Shown here piece by piece: positions 51,938 to 60,234 of a DNA stretch of 60,828 bases (position 1 is its first letter; every line of letters starts with the position of its first letter). Below the pieces are notes generated by a model. It was not told the origin of the DNA. It was given only the letters and a program-made list of their open reading frames with translations, and made no database searches. Origin of the DNA: Trichocoleus desertorum ATA4-8-CV12 (GTDB lineage: Bacteria > Cyanobacteriota > Cyanobacteriia > FACHB-46); NCBI GenBank assembly GCA_019358975.1, contig JAHHIL010000029.1:1-60828 (forward strand), given 5' to 3'. Made by a program: the position numbers and the translations under genes.

Positions 51938-52804
51938 TCAGTCGCTTGCTCGGATTTGCTCATGCTGTAGCTGAATCAGGATATAACTGGCGAACTCGCG
52001 ATCTGCTGCCAGCTTAAATCCCATCAACCGTTCTAAGGCTTCACTCCGATTGGCCGCAATGGGGTTCACTTGGTTAACCACCAATAGGTAGCCTACTTGC
52101 CAATTGTTGATTACTAAACTTTCTACTTGGTGTGGCTCTTGCCGTCGGCCCGCATAAACCAGCAAGCCATTCGCCTCTAGGTCGCAGATAGCTCTGTTTA
52201 GAGCAAATTCGGCCTTGGTTCTATCTGGGCTAGTTCTATCTGGACTAGTTCTTTCTGGGCTAGTTCTTTCTGGCTTGGCGATCGCATCCCAGCCATTCAG
52301 CTGCTCCTGGATGTTTTGCAGGAAACTGCTGGCTAGTTCAGTCCTGTCACTATCCAAATTGTCCTGATGGAACCGAGAAGCGTGGCTACCGCGCAATAGG
52401 GATATCAGTTGGATGCCAGTCTCCATTCTATAGAGCAGCAAAGGAGATGGAGTGGGTTCTGCTGCTGGCAGGTTTAGCTTAAGGGTATCCCGTATCCAGG
52501 TTTCATGCCGATGCTTGATCTCTTTCAGCATGTCCACAGGATATGTGTGAGGCTGAGCATCAATCAGTTGATGATGGATTTGACAGAGCAAAATGAGATT
52601 GGCGTAGTCATCTCGCTCCTCCACAGTCAGCGAAAAACTACCACGGGGGCCACCTGGTTCGGGTGCCACAATATGACATTCATTGCCGATCGCCGACTCT
52701 AAGTATGATTCAGTGGCGTGCATGACCAATCGACGCTGACAAACAGCACAGCGATCGCCTGAGCGTCTCCAAAGGATCTTGCGTGTCTTATTCGAGATGG
52801 CCAT
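51938..52804 (-). CDS. HNH endonuclease family protein
   Basis: A 288-residue protein. The N-terminal HNH module (about 15-90) has zinc or structural Cys in DRCAVCQRRL, the catalytic His in GNECHIVA, and the C-terminal NLILLCQIHHQLID. The remaining 180 residues are of unknown type and may bind DNA or a partner. Residues about 180-199 contain a tandem RTSPE/RTSPD pentapeptide, encoded by four 15-bp repeats. It may be an orphan defence or homing nuclease. No methylase or helicase is nearby. Confidence 0.85.
   Translation of the reverse strand: MAISNKTRKILWRRSGDRCAVCQRRLVMHATESYLESAIGNECHIVAPEPGGPRGSFSLTVEERDDYANLILLCQIHHQLIDAQPHTYPVDMLKEIKHRHETWIRDTLKLNLPAAEPTPSPLLLYRMETGIQLISLLRGSHASRFHQDNLDSDRTELASSFLQNIQEQLNGWDAIAKPERTSPERTSPDRTSPDRTKAEFALNRAICDLEANGLLVYAGRRQEPHQVESLVINNWQVGYLLVVNQVNPIAANRSEALERLMGFKLAADREFASYILIQLQHEQIRASD
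52215..52274. repeat. four tandem 15-bp repeats within the HNH gene
   Basis: Units of the form TAGTTCTATCTGGGC at 52215, 52230, 52245 and 52260, with one to three substitutions each. The period keeps the reading frame. Confidence 0.85.
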
Positions 52805-52971
52805 CGTGAAAATTTAATAAGTCTAGGCAGTGGAAGGTGATTAACTGTAGCCAAGCCGCTGACAGGCAAGCGCCACTAACTAATCCACCCATCCCAGTAT
52901 TCCCTCCCTAGATTGGGTTCTAACCAGACTTGAGATGAGTGTGATGACTGAATATGTCTTACCGCGTGCCT

Positions 52972-53496
52972 TTAGGAGCGCTTTTGGAAAGTGTAGGAAA
53001 CTTGCAACAACCCCGTCTCATAAGTTCGGGTATCCTTCAGCTCCAGGATTGTCTCTAAGGTGGGGTCCTGGGCAATCAGAGGAATACCACTGCCCAGAAT
53101 CATCGGATGAATCGAGAGAATCAGCTCATGGACAAACTCATGCTGAAGACAAAAATGAATGATTTCGGAACCACCCACTAACCAGATATTTTTGCCATCT
53201 CCCTGACACAACTCGTTCAGAAAGATAGCCTCATCAGAACTGACAAATTCTACATTTTCATCTCGCTGCTGGAGCTGAGTTTTAGAGAAAACATATCCTT
53301 GTTTTTCTGAATAAGGATATTCCCCAAAACTCAAAACCTGCTCATAGGTTTTACGCCCCATCAAGACTGTATCGACTTGCTCAAAGAATTCGCTGTAGCC
53401 GTAGTCTTGGTCTGTCAATAGCCAATCGACGGCTCCTGATGTTCGGGCAATATAGCCATCTAAACTCGTAGCAATAAACAGTTGGATTGAGCGCAT
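52972..53496 (-). CDS. dihydrofolate reductase-fold protein (RibD C-terminal family)
   Basis: A 174-residue protein of the RibD_C/YyaP-type group. IQLFIATSLDGYIARTSGAVDWL (4-26) and VLMGRKTYEQVLSFGEYPYS match. NIWLVGGSEIIHFCLQHEFVHELILSIHPMILGSGIPL is the C-terminal core. The family uses NADPH; the substrate is unknown and not riboflavin precursors with certainty. The next gene upstream is on the same strand, 9 bases away, so a two-gene unit is likely. Confidence 0.9.
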   Translation of the reverse strand: MRSIQLFIATSLDGYIARTSGAVDWLLTDQDYGYSEFFEQVDTVLMGRKTYEQVLSFGEYPYSEKQGYVFSKTQLQQRDENVEFVSSDEAIFLNELCQGDGKNIWLVGGSEIIHFCLQHEFVHELILSIHPMILGSGIPLIAQDPTLETILELKDTRTYETGLLQVSYTFQKRS

Positions 53497-53505
53497 CTTC
53501 CTCGG

Positions 53506-54444
53506 TTAATAAGTACTAGATTCTAAAGCAGCTCGATCCCAACCACCTAAATCAGCAGCAGCTTCATAAGTGCTTTGCAAAAAGGCAAGAAGCATGGCAT
53601 CAGGATCGGTTGCTTGCTGTAGGGCTGCGTAGGGCAAAACAAATTCTTGGAGATCAGGGCTATAGAAGGCTTCTACAGGTTGAATCACATAATCTCGAAA
53701 CCCTTCAGGCCCAGGATAAGCATAAGCGTAGAAGATCGGCTCTGCCACGGTGCCGCCTCCGGGCCAAAAGCCACAACTGCTCACCTCATGGGAGTAAGCT
53801 TCTCTAGTCACCCAATCGGCCATGTGAGGAACGCCACCGGGATGTTCTGGGGCAAGACGGCCAGAGAAGCGAGTCACAGCCAAATCAAAGCTGCCCCAAA
53901 AGAAATGTACCGGGCTCGCTTTACCGATAAAGTGGGAGCGAAATACAGTCATCACTCGGTGTGTTTGCACCAAAATCTGCCAAAGCCGCTGAGCATACTC
54001 TGGATCATAGGTGGCATGTTGATGATCTTGTTCAAAGCGAATCGGGTCTGCAATTTCCTGCGGCATCGTCCATATTTGAACTGCAATCCCTAGCTCCTGC
54101 AAGGTGCCAATGATCTCTTGGTAAAAATCTGCAACAGAGCGAGAAACTAGAGGGATATTTCTGGTCATCCCATCGCTCGTTTCAATAAGTAAGTTGTGAT
54201 CGAGAAAGTCAAAACTAATCTGAAAGAGACGGGTTTGGCAGGGAATAGCAGAAGTCGTCAAGCCTCTGGGTGTGACGTACAGTGTGGAATGCCACCAATG
54301 ATTGAGTTTAGGAGTCAGGGTGAGCCGAATCTTACCGACAATCTGAGTCCACAGGTGCAGGGTTGCATAAGTGTCTTGCCATGCCGCTACTGGCAGGCTC
54401 GGCCAAAGACTGCTGCTAGCGGTGTTATGAACAGGAGCTGTCAT
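53506..54444 (-). CDS. DUF5996 family protein
   Basis: A 312-residue protein of DUF5996 (no known function), recognised from WPSLPVAAWQDTYATLHLWTQIVGKIRL and HWWHSTLYVTPRGLTTSAIP. His/Trp/Tyr-rich conserved stretches (HFFWGSFDLAVTRFSGR, GFWPGGG) hint at a ligand- or metal-binding pocket. ATG 54444 follows AGAGG. An extension to 54513 is open but not family-like. It is probably co-transcribed with the DHFR-fold gene. Confidence 0.88.
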   Translation of the reverse strand: MTAPVHNTASSSLWPSLPVAAWQDTYATLHLWTQIVGKIRLTLTPKLNHWWHSTLYVTPRGLTTSAIPCQTRLFQISFDFLDHNLLIETSDGMTRNIPLVSRSVADFYQEIIGTLQELGIAVQIWTMPQEIADPIRFEQDHQHATYDPEYAQRLWQILVQTHRVMTVFRSHFIGKASPVHFFWGSFDLAVTRFSGRLAPEHPGGVPHMADWVTREAYSHEVSSCGFWPGGGTVAEPIFYAYAYPGPEGFRDYVIQPVEAFYSPDLQEFVLPYAALQQATDPDAMLLAFLQSTYEAAADLGGWDRAALESSTY

Positions 54445-54654
54445 TGAGAAACCTCTAGATAACCCTGTCCCCATTAAACTGGTCAGATCGCAGCAACCCA
54501 CTTTCCTTAGCAATTTATTCGGTTAAGTTGTGGCTCAATCTGCGATCGCGTCAAGACGCAAAAGCCCCTGAGTGTCAGCAATGATGCCAATTTGTGTTGC
54601 TGCTTGCATGACTGGCTTCTCCATCGTTTGCTTTGCTGCCTAACCCTACTTCGA

Positions 54655-55323
54655 CTATGCTGCCTGAGCTAAAGGAGAATTGTCATAGTGAGCTAAGAGA
54701 TCGGCTGGGTCGTTGTAAATGGCGATCGCATCCACTAGCTGCTCATCTGAGAAGCCACCAGAACGCACCGCAATTACCCCGACTCCCGCTTTGCCTGCTG
54801 CCTCAATGTCATAAGGTGTATCGCCTATCATCACAACTTCTTCTGGAGCCATTTGGCTTTTAGCTAGAGCTACTTCCACAATATCTGGCGCAGGTTTGGA
54901 ATGTTCGGCATCCCCAGAGGCGGTGGCTTCATGGAGTAGATCATCTACTTGAGCGACTTTTAGTAGTATTTTCAGTTCTTCCTTAGTAGCGGAAGTCGCA
55001 ATAATCAGGTGTAGGCCTTGTTCCTGCATCTTCAAAACAAGGTCTCGGCTACCATTGGCGGAATCTAATTGCTTGCCAAATTTGTTGAGAATCAGCTCTT
55101 TGCGGCGAGTACTAATCTCTTTTCCCACCCCTTCTTTGTTATTTAGATCGGACACCATCTGCGGAATGATTTGATCGCCACCCATGCCAATCAAAGGCCG
55201 CACTTTCTCAAAAGGAACTTCATAACCAGAAGCAGCAAAGGCTTCCACCCAAGCCTGAGCATGAGCATCGTTGCTCAACACTAGCGTTCCATCTACGTCC
55301 AGAATTACACCTTTAAGTGCCAC
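54655..55323 (-). CDS. HAD-family phosphatase
   Basis: A 222-residue haloacid dehalogenase-type hydrolase. Motif I is ILDVDGTLVLSNDAHAQAW (nucleophile Asp9), with a helical C1 cap (about 20-85). Motif II is IATSAT, and motif III/IV is SKPAPD...MIGDTPYDIEAAGKAG. It resembles phosphoglycolate phosphatase or beta-phosphoglucomutase-like members; the substrate is not determinable. The GTG at 55323 with AAGGGAAA upstream is preferred to an in-frame ATG at 55377. Confidence 0.85.
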   Translation of the reverse strand: MALKGVILDVDGTLVLSNDAHAQAWVEAFAASGYEVPFEKVRPLIGMGGDQIIPQMVSDLNNKEGVGKEISTRRKELILNKFGKQLDSANGSRDLVLKMQEQGLHLIIATSATKEELKILLKVAQVDDLLHEATASGDAEHSKPAPDIVEVALAKSQMAPEEVVMIGDTPYDIEAAGKAGVGVIAVRSGGFSDEQLVDAIAIYNDPADLLAHYDNSPLAQAA

Positions 55324-55532
55324 TGCAATTTCCCTTTTGAGCAAATTCCTTGCATAGTGGCATAGTCTACAAATCACTTCATCAGTCTTGGAGATGAGAA
55401 GATTGAGACTCGATACTGTAGCGAGAAACCTGCATGGATTTGGCAGGGTTGCTGCGGAATAAGCGGACGATTCGGGTGATTGGGTTTGAGGTTGTATCTA
55501 TGCGCGATCGCCTTTTTACAGAAATCGCCGTA

Positions 55533-55558
55533 AAGCCCACATGCTAAAGCATGTGGGC
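55533..55558. repeat. solo hairpin resembling an IS605-type right end
   Basis: AGCCCACATGC and GCATGTGGGCT form an 11-bp perfect stem with a TAAA loop. Read on the minus strand it is CCCACATGCTTTAGCATGTGGG, closely like the right-end hairpin at 58329-58351 (CCCACGCGCTTTAGCCGTGGG). It abuts the left inverted repeat of the IS4-type element. Confidence 0.5.
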
Positions 55559-56700
55559 TAAGTACAGGACAAAAGCTTGCAAACACATCTAAGGGAAGGG
55601 TTTCATGAGAATTACTACATTCCGAGCATGAAACCCTTATGCATCAGGTTACTTTACTTCGAGATGCCTTGCGTCCCCACCTCACTTGGCATGGAGCTAG
55701 ACTGAGTTTTCTGGCCGCTTTCCTGATCGCTCTGCTGCGAGTTAAAACCATCAACTTTGCTGAACTCGCCACAGCCTTCAGTAGCAATGCTCAAACTGAT
55801 TCCCACTACAAACGACTCCAGCGGTTTTTTCGCCACTATGCCATCGATTATGCTGAGATCGCCCAGGCAGTGATGGCTCTGATGGCGATTCCGGAACCGT
55901 GGGTGCTCTCCCTCGACCGGACGCAGTGGCAATTTGGGGAGCACACCTTCAACATTCTGATGCTGGGTGTGGTGCATGAAGGTGTTGCCTTTCCTGTCGT
56001 CTGGTGCCTCCTCGACAAACCCGGCAATTCCAACACCGATGAACGCATCAAGTTGTTCAACCAGTTTCTAGAGCGCTTTGGAGAGCGATCGCTGGCCTGT
56101 TTGACTGCCGACCGAGAGTTCATCGGCCAAGACTGGTTCCGCTACTTGCTGCAAGAGCCACGAACTCCCTTCCGCATCCGCATCTGCCACAATCACATCT
56201 TGGGCAAGGGTCGTCAACGTCTGAAGGTCAGCAGCGTCTTTCAAGCACTTCAGCCTGGACAGCAACAGGTGCTCCGACACAAACGACGATTGTGGGGACA
56301 TTGGCTCTACATCGCGGCGTTGCGCTTGGAAGATGGCACCCTGCTTGTGGTTGCAACTCAGAGTGCTCCTAAGTCTGCAATTACAGATTATGCCAAGCGC
56401 TGGGGGATTGAAACCCTGTTTGGCAGCTTCAAAAGCCGGGGGTTCTGCTTGGAATCGACCCATCTAAGCGATGGGGAGCGACTCAATAAACTGCTGGCGC
56501 TGCTTTCCTTAGCCCTTTGCTGGGTCTTTCTGACTGGGGAGTGGTTGCATCAGCTCAAGCCGTTGGTGGTGAAGAAGCATGGGCGCAGAGCCAAGAGTTT
56601 ATTTCGCTATGGATTTGACTATCTGCGTAACATCGTCCTCAACTTGGAACAGAAAGGAGATCAGTTTTCCAAGGCTCTACAGTTTTTGTCCCGTACCTAG
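55558..56700 (+). mobile_element. IS4-family insertion sequence
   Basis: A 1.14-kb element. Left inverted repeat CTAAGTACAGGACAAAAGCT (55558-55577); right inverted repeat AGTTTTTGTCCCGTACCTAG (56681-56700), matching at 17 of 20 positions. One complete transposase gene fills it. No clear target duplication is seen in the 9-12 bases on either side, so the ends may be imprecise or the insertion old. Confidence 0.8.
55639..56700 (+). CDS. IS4-family DDE transposase
   Basis: A 353-residue transposase. The catalytic triad is Asp93 (LSLDRTQWQFG), Asp158 (LTADREFIGQDWF) and Glu258 within the IS4 YREK signature (Tyr251, Arg254, Glu258, Lys265). The DNA-binding N-terminus is about 1-85. The stop codon TAG forms the last bases of the right inverted repeat. 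No internal stop or frameshift; it may be active. Confidence 0.92.
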   Translation: MHQVTLLRDALRPHLTWHGARLSFLAAFLIALLRVKTINFAELATAFSSNAQTDSHYKRLQRFFRHYAIDYAEIAQAVMALMAIPEPWVLSLDRTQWQFGEHTFNILMLGVVHEGVAFPVVWCLLDKPGNSNTDERIKLFNQFLERFGERSLACLTADREFIGQDWFRYLLQEPRTPFRIRICHNHILGKGRQRLKVSSVFQALQPGQQQVLRHKRRLWGHWLYIAALRLEDGTLLVVATQSAPKSAITDYAKRWGIETLFGSFKSRGFCLESTHLSDGERLNKLLALLSLALCWVFLTGEWLHQLKPLVVKKHGRRAKSLFRYGFDYLRNIVLNLEQKGDQFSKALQFLSRT

Positions 56701-56737
56701 GCGGTGGGATATAAGGCGGTGAGCCGGAGACGAACAA

Positions 56738-57150
56738 CTATCTTGAGCGCTGAGAATCAATGTATCGACGAATAGTATCCCCAGAAACACAACCAGCCGT
56801 AGAAACAAAATAACTACGAGTCCAAAGGCTAGGTAGCTTGGTTTTTAGCCAAGGAAACTCTTGCCTCAGTTCATGAGAAGTAAACCCCTTGATGCGCTGA
56901 ATGATTTGATTTGGAGCCAGGGTTGGCAAGCAATTAATGAATAGGTGAACGTAGTCTTTGTCAGTTTCTAGGGCAAGAATTTCGCAATCGATTGCACTAG
57001 CAGCCTGAGCTATCAATTCTTTTAAGCGCTGGTCTAGAACGCCTTCTAAGATAGGTCGCCTTAGATAGGTCGCCTTCTGCGGACGATCCAGACAAAGTGG
57101 TAATTCAATAAGCTCACGGATGTCTGGCAATTTCTGTACTTCTGAGCCAC
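56738..57150 (-). pseudogene. tnpA: IS200/IS605 Y1 transposase TnpA, frameshifted
   Basis: Single-strand HUH transposase remnant. The N-terminal part reads SLLNYHFVWIVRRRRPI and stops; the rest continues in another frame as ILEGVLDQRLKELI... to IRRYIDSQ, which holds the catalytic Tyr. A 14-bp tandem duplication (57049-57062, 57063-57076) lies exactly at the switch; removing one copy joins both parts into one normal protein of about 130 residues. In addition, the HUH motif reads Tyr-Val-His instead of His-Val-His. It is divergent from tnpB, as in IS605. Confidence 0.88.
57049..57076. repeat. 14-bp tandem duplication within tnpA
   Basis: AGATAGGTCGCCTT occurs twice without a gap. Fourteen is not a multiple of three, so it shifts the tnpA frame. 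Confidence 0.95.
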
Positions 57151-57195
57151 AGGTTTTAGTTGCTTATGGTCTACGGCTATGGTATCATAGACAGC

Positions 57196-58320
57196 ATGAA
57201 GACATTGAAGTTTAAGCTCTATCAGCACAAGCGAAACCGCCATCTAAAGCGGACCATTAATGCTGCCGGAGTCATCTACAACCACTGCATTGCTCTCCAC
57301 AAACGCTACTACCGGATGTGGAGTAAGCACTTGAGTTGTGCAAAACTTCAATCTCATATTTCTAAGCTACGGAAACGCAAACCTTTCTGGCAATTGGTTG
57401 GCTCTCAAGCTGTGCAGGATGTGTGCCAACGCATTGAGAAAGCATATCAACTGTTCTTTAAGCATCACAAAAAAGGAGGCAGGCCACCTGGTTTTAAGAA
57501 GGTGAGACGATACAAGTCGTTCACCCTGAAACAGGCAGGGTACAAATTCCTGGGGGGTAATCGCGTCAAGATTGGAGAGCGGATTTATCAGTATTGGAAC
57601 TCCAGAGAGGTCGAGGGCAAAGTCAAGACTCTGACCATCAAGCGCACTGCGTTAGGGGAGTTGTTTATGGTGGTTGTGGTTGAGACTGAATCTGAGCCAG
57701 AAGCAAAGTCCGAGCCGAGTAGAATCGCTGGATTTGACTTCGGGCTGAAGTCGTTTCTCACTGGCTCTGAAGGCTTCAGTATTGAGTCTCCGCAGTTCTT
57801 CAAGCAGTCACTTGCTGCCATCCAAAAAGCCAGTCGTCACCATTCCCGTAAATGCAAAGGCTCTCACGGTCGCGAAAAGGCTCGGTTGAACCTCGTTCGC
57901 AAGCATGAGGACATTGCCAATCGCAGACGGGACTGGTTCTGGAAGTTGGCACACAAGCTGACTGAACAATTCGATGTGCTGTACTTCGAGACACTGAACC
58001 TGAAGGGAATGCAGCGTCTCTGGGGTCGAAAGGTGAGTGATTTAGGGTTCCGTGAATTTCTGCAAATTCTCGAATGGGTCGCCACTAAAAAGGGTAAGCA
58101 CGTCGCCTACATTGATCGTTGGTTCCCCAGTTCTAAGGCTTGCTCAAAATGTGGGCACGTTTTGGAATCCCTGGAGCTATCAACCAGACAATGGCGCTGC
58201 CCCTCTTGTCAGTCAGTGAATGAGCGAGATAGCAACGCCGCTGTGAATATCAAACAGGTTGGGATCTCAACCTGGGGATTAGGAGATGTCAGTCAGGCTC
58301 AGCCTGCAATCTTTGCCTGA
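57196..58320 (+). CDS. tnpB: RNA-guided TnpB nuclease, IS605 family
   Basis: A 374-residue TnpB with full RuvC triad Asp181 (GFDFGLKSFLTG), Glu265 (VLYFETLNLKGM) and Asp345 (ERDSNAAVNI), and an intact zinc-ribbon Cys316/Cys319 and Cys335/Cys338. The ATG at 57196 (MKTLKFKLYQHKRNRHLK) matches family starts. It is only distantly similar to the TnpB at 11 kb, so two lineages co-exist. The guide RNA would end at the hairpin 58329-58351, with guide bases from beyond 58355. Confidence 0.93.
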   Translation: MKTLKFKLYQHKRNRHLKRTINAAGVIYNHCIALHKRYYRMWSKHLSCAKLQSHISKLRKRKPFWQLVGSQAVQDVCQRIEKAYQLFFKHHKKGGRPPGFKKVRRYKSFTLKQAGYKFLGGNRVKIGERIYQYWNSREVEGKVKTLTIKRTALGELFMVVVVETESEPEAKSEPSRIAGFDFGLKSFLTGSEGFSIESPQFFKQSLAAIQKASRHHSRKCKGSHGREKARLNLVRKHEDIANRRRDWFWKLAHKLTEQFDVLYFETLNLKGMQRLWGRKVSDLGFREFLQILEWVATKKGKHVAYIDRWFPSSKACSKCGHVLESLELSTRQWRCPSCQSVNERDSNAAVNIKQVGISTWGLGDVSQAQPAIFA

Positions 58321-58328
58321 GTCCCGAA

Positions 58329-58351
58329 TCCCACGCGCTTTAGCCGTGGGA
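58329..58351 (+). ncRNA. right-end hairpin, probable 3' part of omega RNA
   Basis: TCCCACG...CGTGGGA with the loop CGCTTTAGC, preceded by CCCGAA. This is the typical right end of cyanobacterial TnpB elements and presumed scaffold of the guide RNA. Confidence 0.5.
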
Positions 58352-58480
58352 GTGGATCAAGCATTGCTCACCTGATTACCGCAGCAGTAGTCAAAGGAGA
58401 GAGTGGCCGACAGGCATAGTGCAGTAAACCTAAGAGAGCGGTAAACCTAAGAGAGAAGAGAGAAACTGTGGGGTGGAGCT

Positions 58481-59527
58481 ATGTTGAAAATTGATGGTTC
58501 CTACGGTGAGGGAGGCGGCCAAATCCTCCGCACCAGCTTGAGTTTGGCGGCAATCACAGGGCAACCAATCCGGATCGATCGCATCCGTGCGGGGCGCAAG
58601 AAACCAGGATTAGCGATTCAACACCTCACCGCTGTTCGAGCCGCAGCCAAGATATGTCGAGCCGAGCTGACAGGAGATGCAGTTGGCTCCACGACGCTAG
58701 AATTTAAGCCCACCATTTCGCCACAACCAGGTCAGTACAAATTTGACGTAGCAGAAACCACTCGCGCAGGCTCGGCTGGAGCCATTATGTTGATTTTGCA
58801 AACGATTCTGCTGCCTTTGGCGCTCAGTTCCGGCAACTCCCACGTTACGCTTCGAGGCGGCACTCATGTTCCTTGGAGTCCTCCTGCCACCTACATCGAA
58901 CAAGTCTACTTGCCAATGGTGCAGCAGATGGGGGTGCAAGCGGAGATGCAACTGCAAGCTTGGGGTTGGTATCCTCAGGGAAACGGCGAGGTAGCTCTAG
59001 AAATTACGGAGAGCCAAACGCCACTACAAGGCATGGAAGTATTAGAGCGAGGAAAACTGAAGCAGGTGCAGGGGTTGGCTGTAGTGACAGAGTTGCCCGC
59101 ACATATCCCGCAGCGGATGGCGAGCCGAGCTTATAACCTCTTGCAGCAAGCTCAATTGCGAGCCGATGTGCAACCCCGACGGGCGCGAGGCATTGCTCCT
59201 GGGGCGGGGATGTTTCTCACGGCAGAATATCAGTACAGCCGCGCCGGGTTTAGTGGAATTGGCAAAGTGGGTTTGGCGGCAGAAAAAGTCGCAGAAATGG
59301 CCGTACAGGAGTTTCTAGCGTTTCAGGCGACAGGGGCACCGATCGATGTGCATTTGGCGGATCAGTTGTTGTTGCCTGCGGCTCTAGCGGCGGAACCAAG
59401 CCAATATCGAGTCGCAGAGGTGAGCTTGCACCTGAAGACTAACGCCTGGGTAATTGAGCAGTTTGGTTTGGCTAAGGTGGCGATCGCGCCTGACACTCAA
59501 GTTGTGACCATTACACCCAATCGTTAG
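58481..59527 (+). CDS. rtcA: RNA 3'-terminal phosphate cyclase
   Basis: ATP-dependent conversion of RNA 3'-phosphate to 2',3'-cyclic phosphate, which creates a substrate for RtcB. It has 348 residues. The N-terminal IDGSYGEGGGQILRTSLSLA (4-23) and RAGRKKPGLAIQHLTAV are diagnostic. Later segments are GGTHVPWSPPATYIEQVYLP and LADQLLLPAALA, and a conserved His for adenylylation is expected near residue 290-310 (DVHLADQ). It is separated from rtcB and archease by 11-15 kb of accessory and IS sequence. Confidence 0.96.
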   Translation: MLKIDGSYGEGGGQILRTSLSLAAITGQPIRIDRIRAGRKKPGLAIQHLTAVRAAAKICRAELTGDAVGSTTLEFKPTISPQPGQYKFDVAETTRAGSAGAIMLILQTILLPLALSSGNSHVTLRGGTHVPWSPPATYIEQVYLPMVQQMGVQAEMQLQAWGWYPQGNGEVALEITESQTPLQGMEVLERGKLKQVQGLAVVTELPAHIPQRMASRAYNLLQQAQLRADVQPRRARGIAPGAGMFLTAEYQYSRAGFSGIGKVGLAAEKVAEMAVQEFLAFQATGAPIDVHLADQLLLPAALAAEPSQYRVAEVSLHLKTNAWVIEQFGLAKVAIAPDTQVVTITPNR

Positions 59528-59622
59528 CCAAGTTTGAACCATTTCTCCCCGCAGACTGAAGTAGGTTCTACTGCCCTGCCTACCATTCAAGGTAAAGGAT
59601 GCGCGAGAAAGCAAGAGATTTT

Positions 59623-60135
59623 ATGAATTATCTAGTGGCGGTTTTACCAGATCGGAACCAGGCAGAGGCAGCTTATACAGCCTTAGAGAAATCAGGCTTA
59701 CCTCTAAACCAGGTAGATATTCTAGGTAGAGGTTACAAAAGTGCTGATGAATATGGCTTGATTGACCCTAACTCTCAGGCGAAAAAGGGAGCGACGCGAT
59801 TAGCTGTTTGGTTAATTCCTTTTGGCTTTGTTGCGGGTTACGCCTTCAACTATTTAACCGGAATTGCCATCTTGCCGATCGCTGCATTGGGCAACCACAT
59901 CATTGGTGGGTTACTGGGGGCTGCTTCCGGTGCTTTGGGTGCTTTCTTCGTTGGCGGTGGCGTAGGTTTATCTGTGGGAAGTGGAGATGCGCTACCCTAC
60001 CGCAATCGGCTCAACGCTGGGAAATACTTGGTGGTGGTGAAGGGGTCGGAAGAACTAACTCACCAAGCCACTCATGTCCTACGCCAATTTGAACCAGAGA
60101 ACCTGCAAGGTTACGCCGAACTGACAGCAGCTTAG
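59623..60135 (+). CDS. membrane protein of unknown function, stress-protein-like
   Basis: A 170-residue protein. The N-terminal 45 residues resemble the small alpha/beta fold of general-stress proteins (VAVLPDRNQAEAAYTALEKSGLPLNQVDILGRG). A Gly/Ala-rich hydrophobic region (about 70-130) holds two membrane spans, and a C-terminal strand-helix (KYLVVVKGSEELTHQATHVLRQF) repeats the N-terminal fold. The ATG at 59623 is preferred over one at 59599. Similar architecture is seen in cyanobacterial hypotheticals; function unknown. Confidence 0.65.
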   Translation: MNYLVAVLPDRNQAEAAYTALEKSGLPLNQVDILGRGYKSADEYGLIDPNSQAKKGATRLAVWLIPFGFVAGYAFNYLTGIAILPIAALGNHIIGGLLGAASGALGAFFVGGGVGLSVGSGDALPYRNRLNAGKYLVVVKGSEELTHQATHVLRQFEPENLQGYAELTAA

Positions 60136-60234
60136 TCAAGGGTAGACAGCTCAAAGAGTGGCATACCGCACCGCTTAAGAAATGGGGGAGGTAGAGCTTG
60201 GAGTCATGCACAGCCCTTCCCCCTACTTTGGTGT

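Larger units (their letters stand above)
56738..58351. mobile_element. IS605-type element with divergent tnpA (broken) and tnpB
   Basis: Divergent tnpA and tnpB with 45 bases between starts, and a right-end hairpin (TCCCACG 58329-58335 with CGTGGGA 58345-58351). The left end lies between 56701 and 56738, directly against the IS4 element. TnpB is intact, so the element may persist as a guide-RNA nuclease locus. Confidence 0.8.

Noticed and set aside
52215-52274. CRISPR-like array
   Set aside because: Units are 15 bp with no spacers and lie in frame inside a coding sequence.
55540-56712. Target-site duplication for the IS4 element
   Set aside because: The 9 bases left (GCATGTGGG) and right (GCGGTGGGA) do not match; only short G-rich similarity is present.
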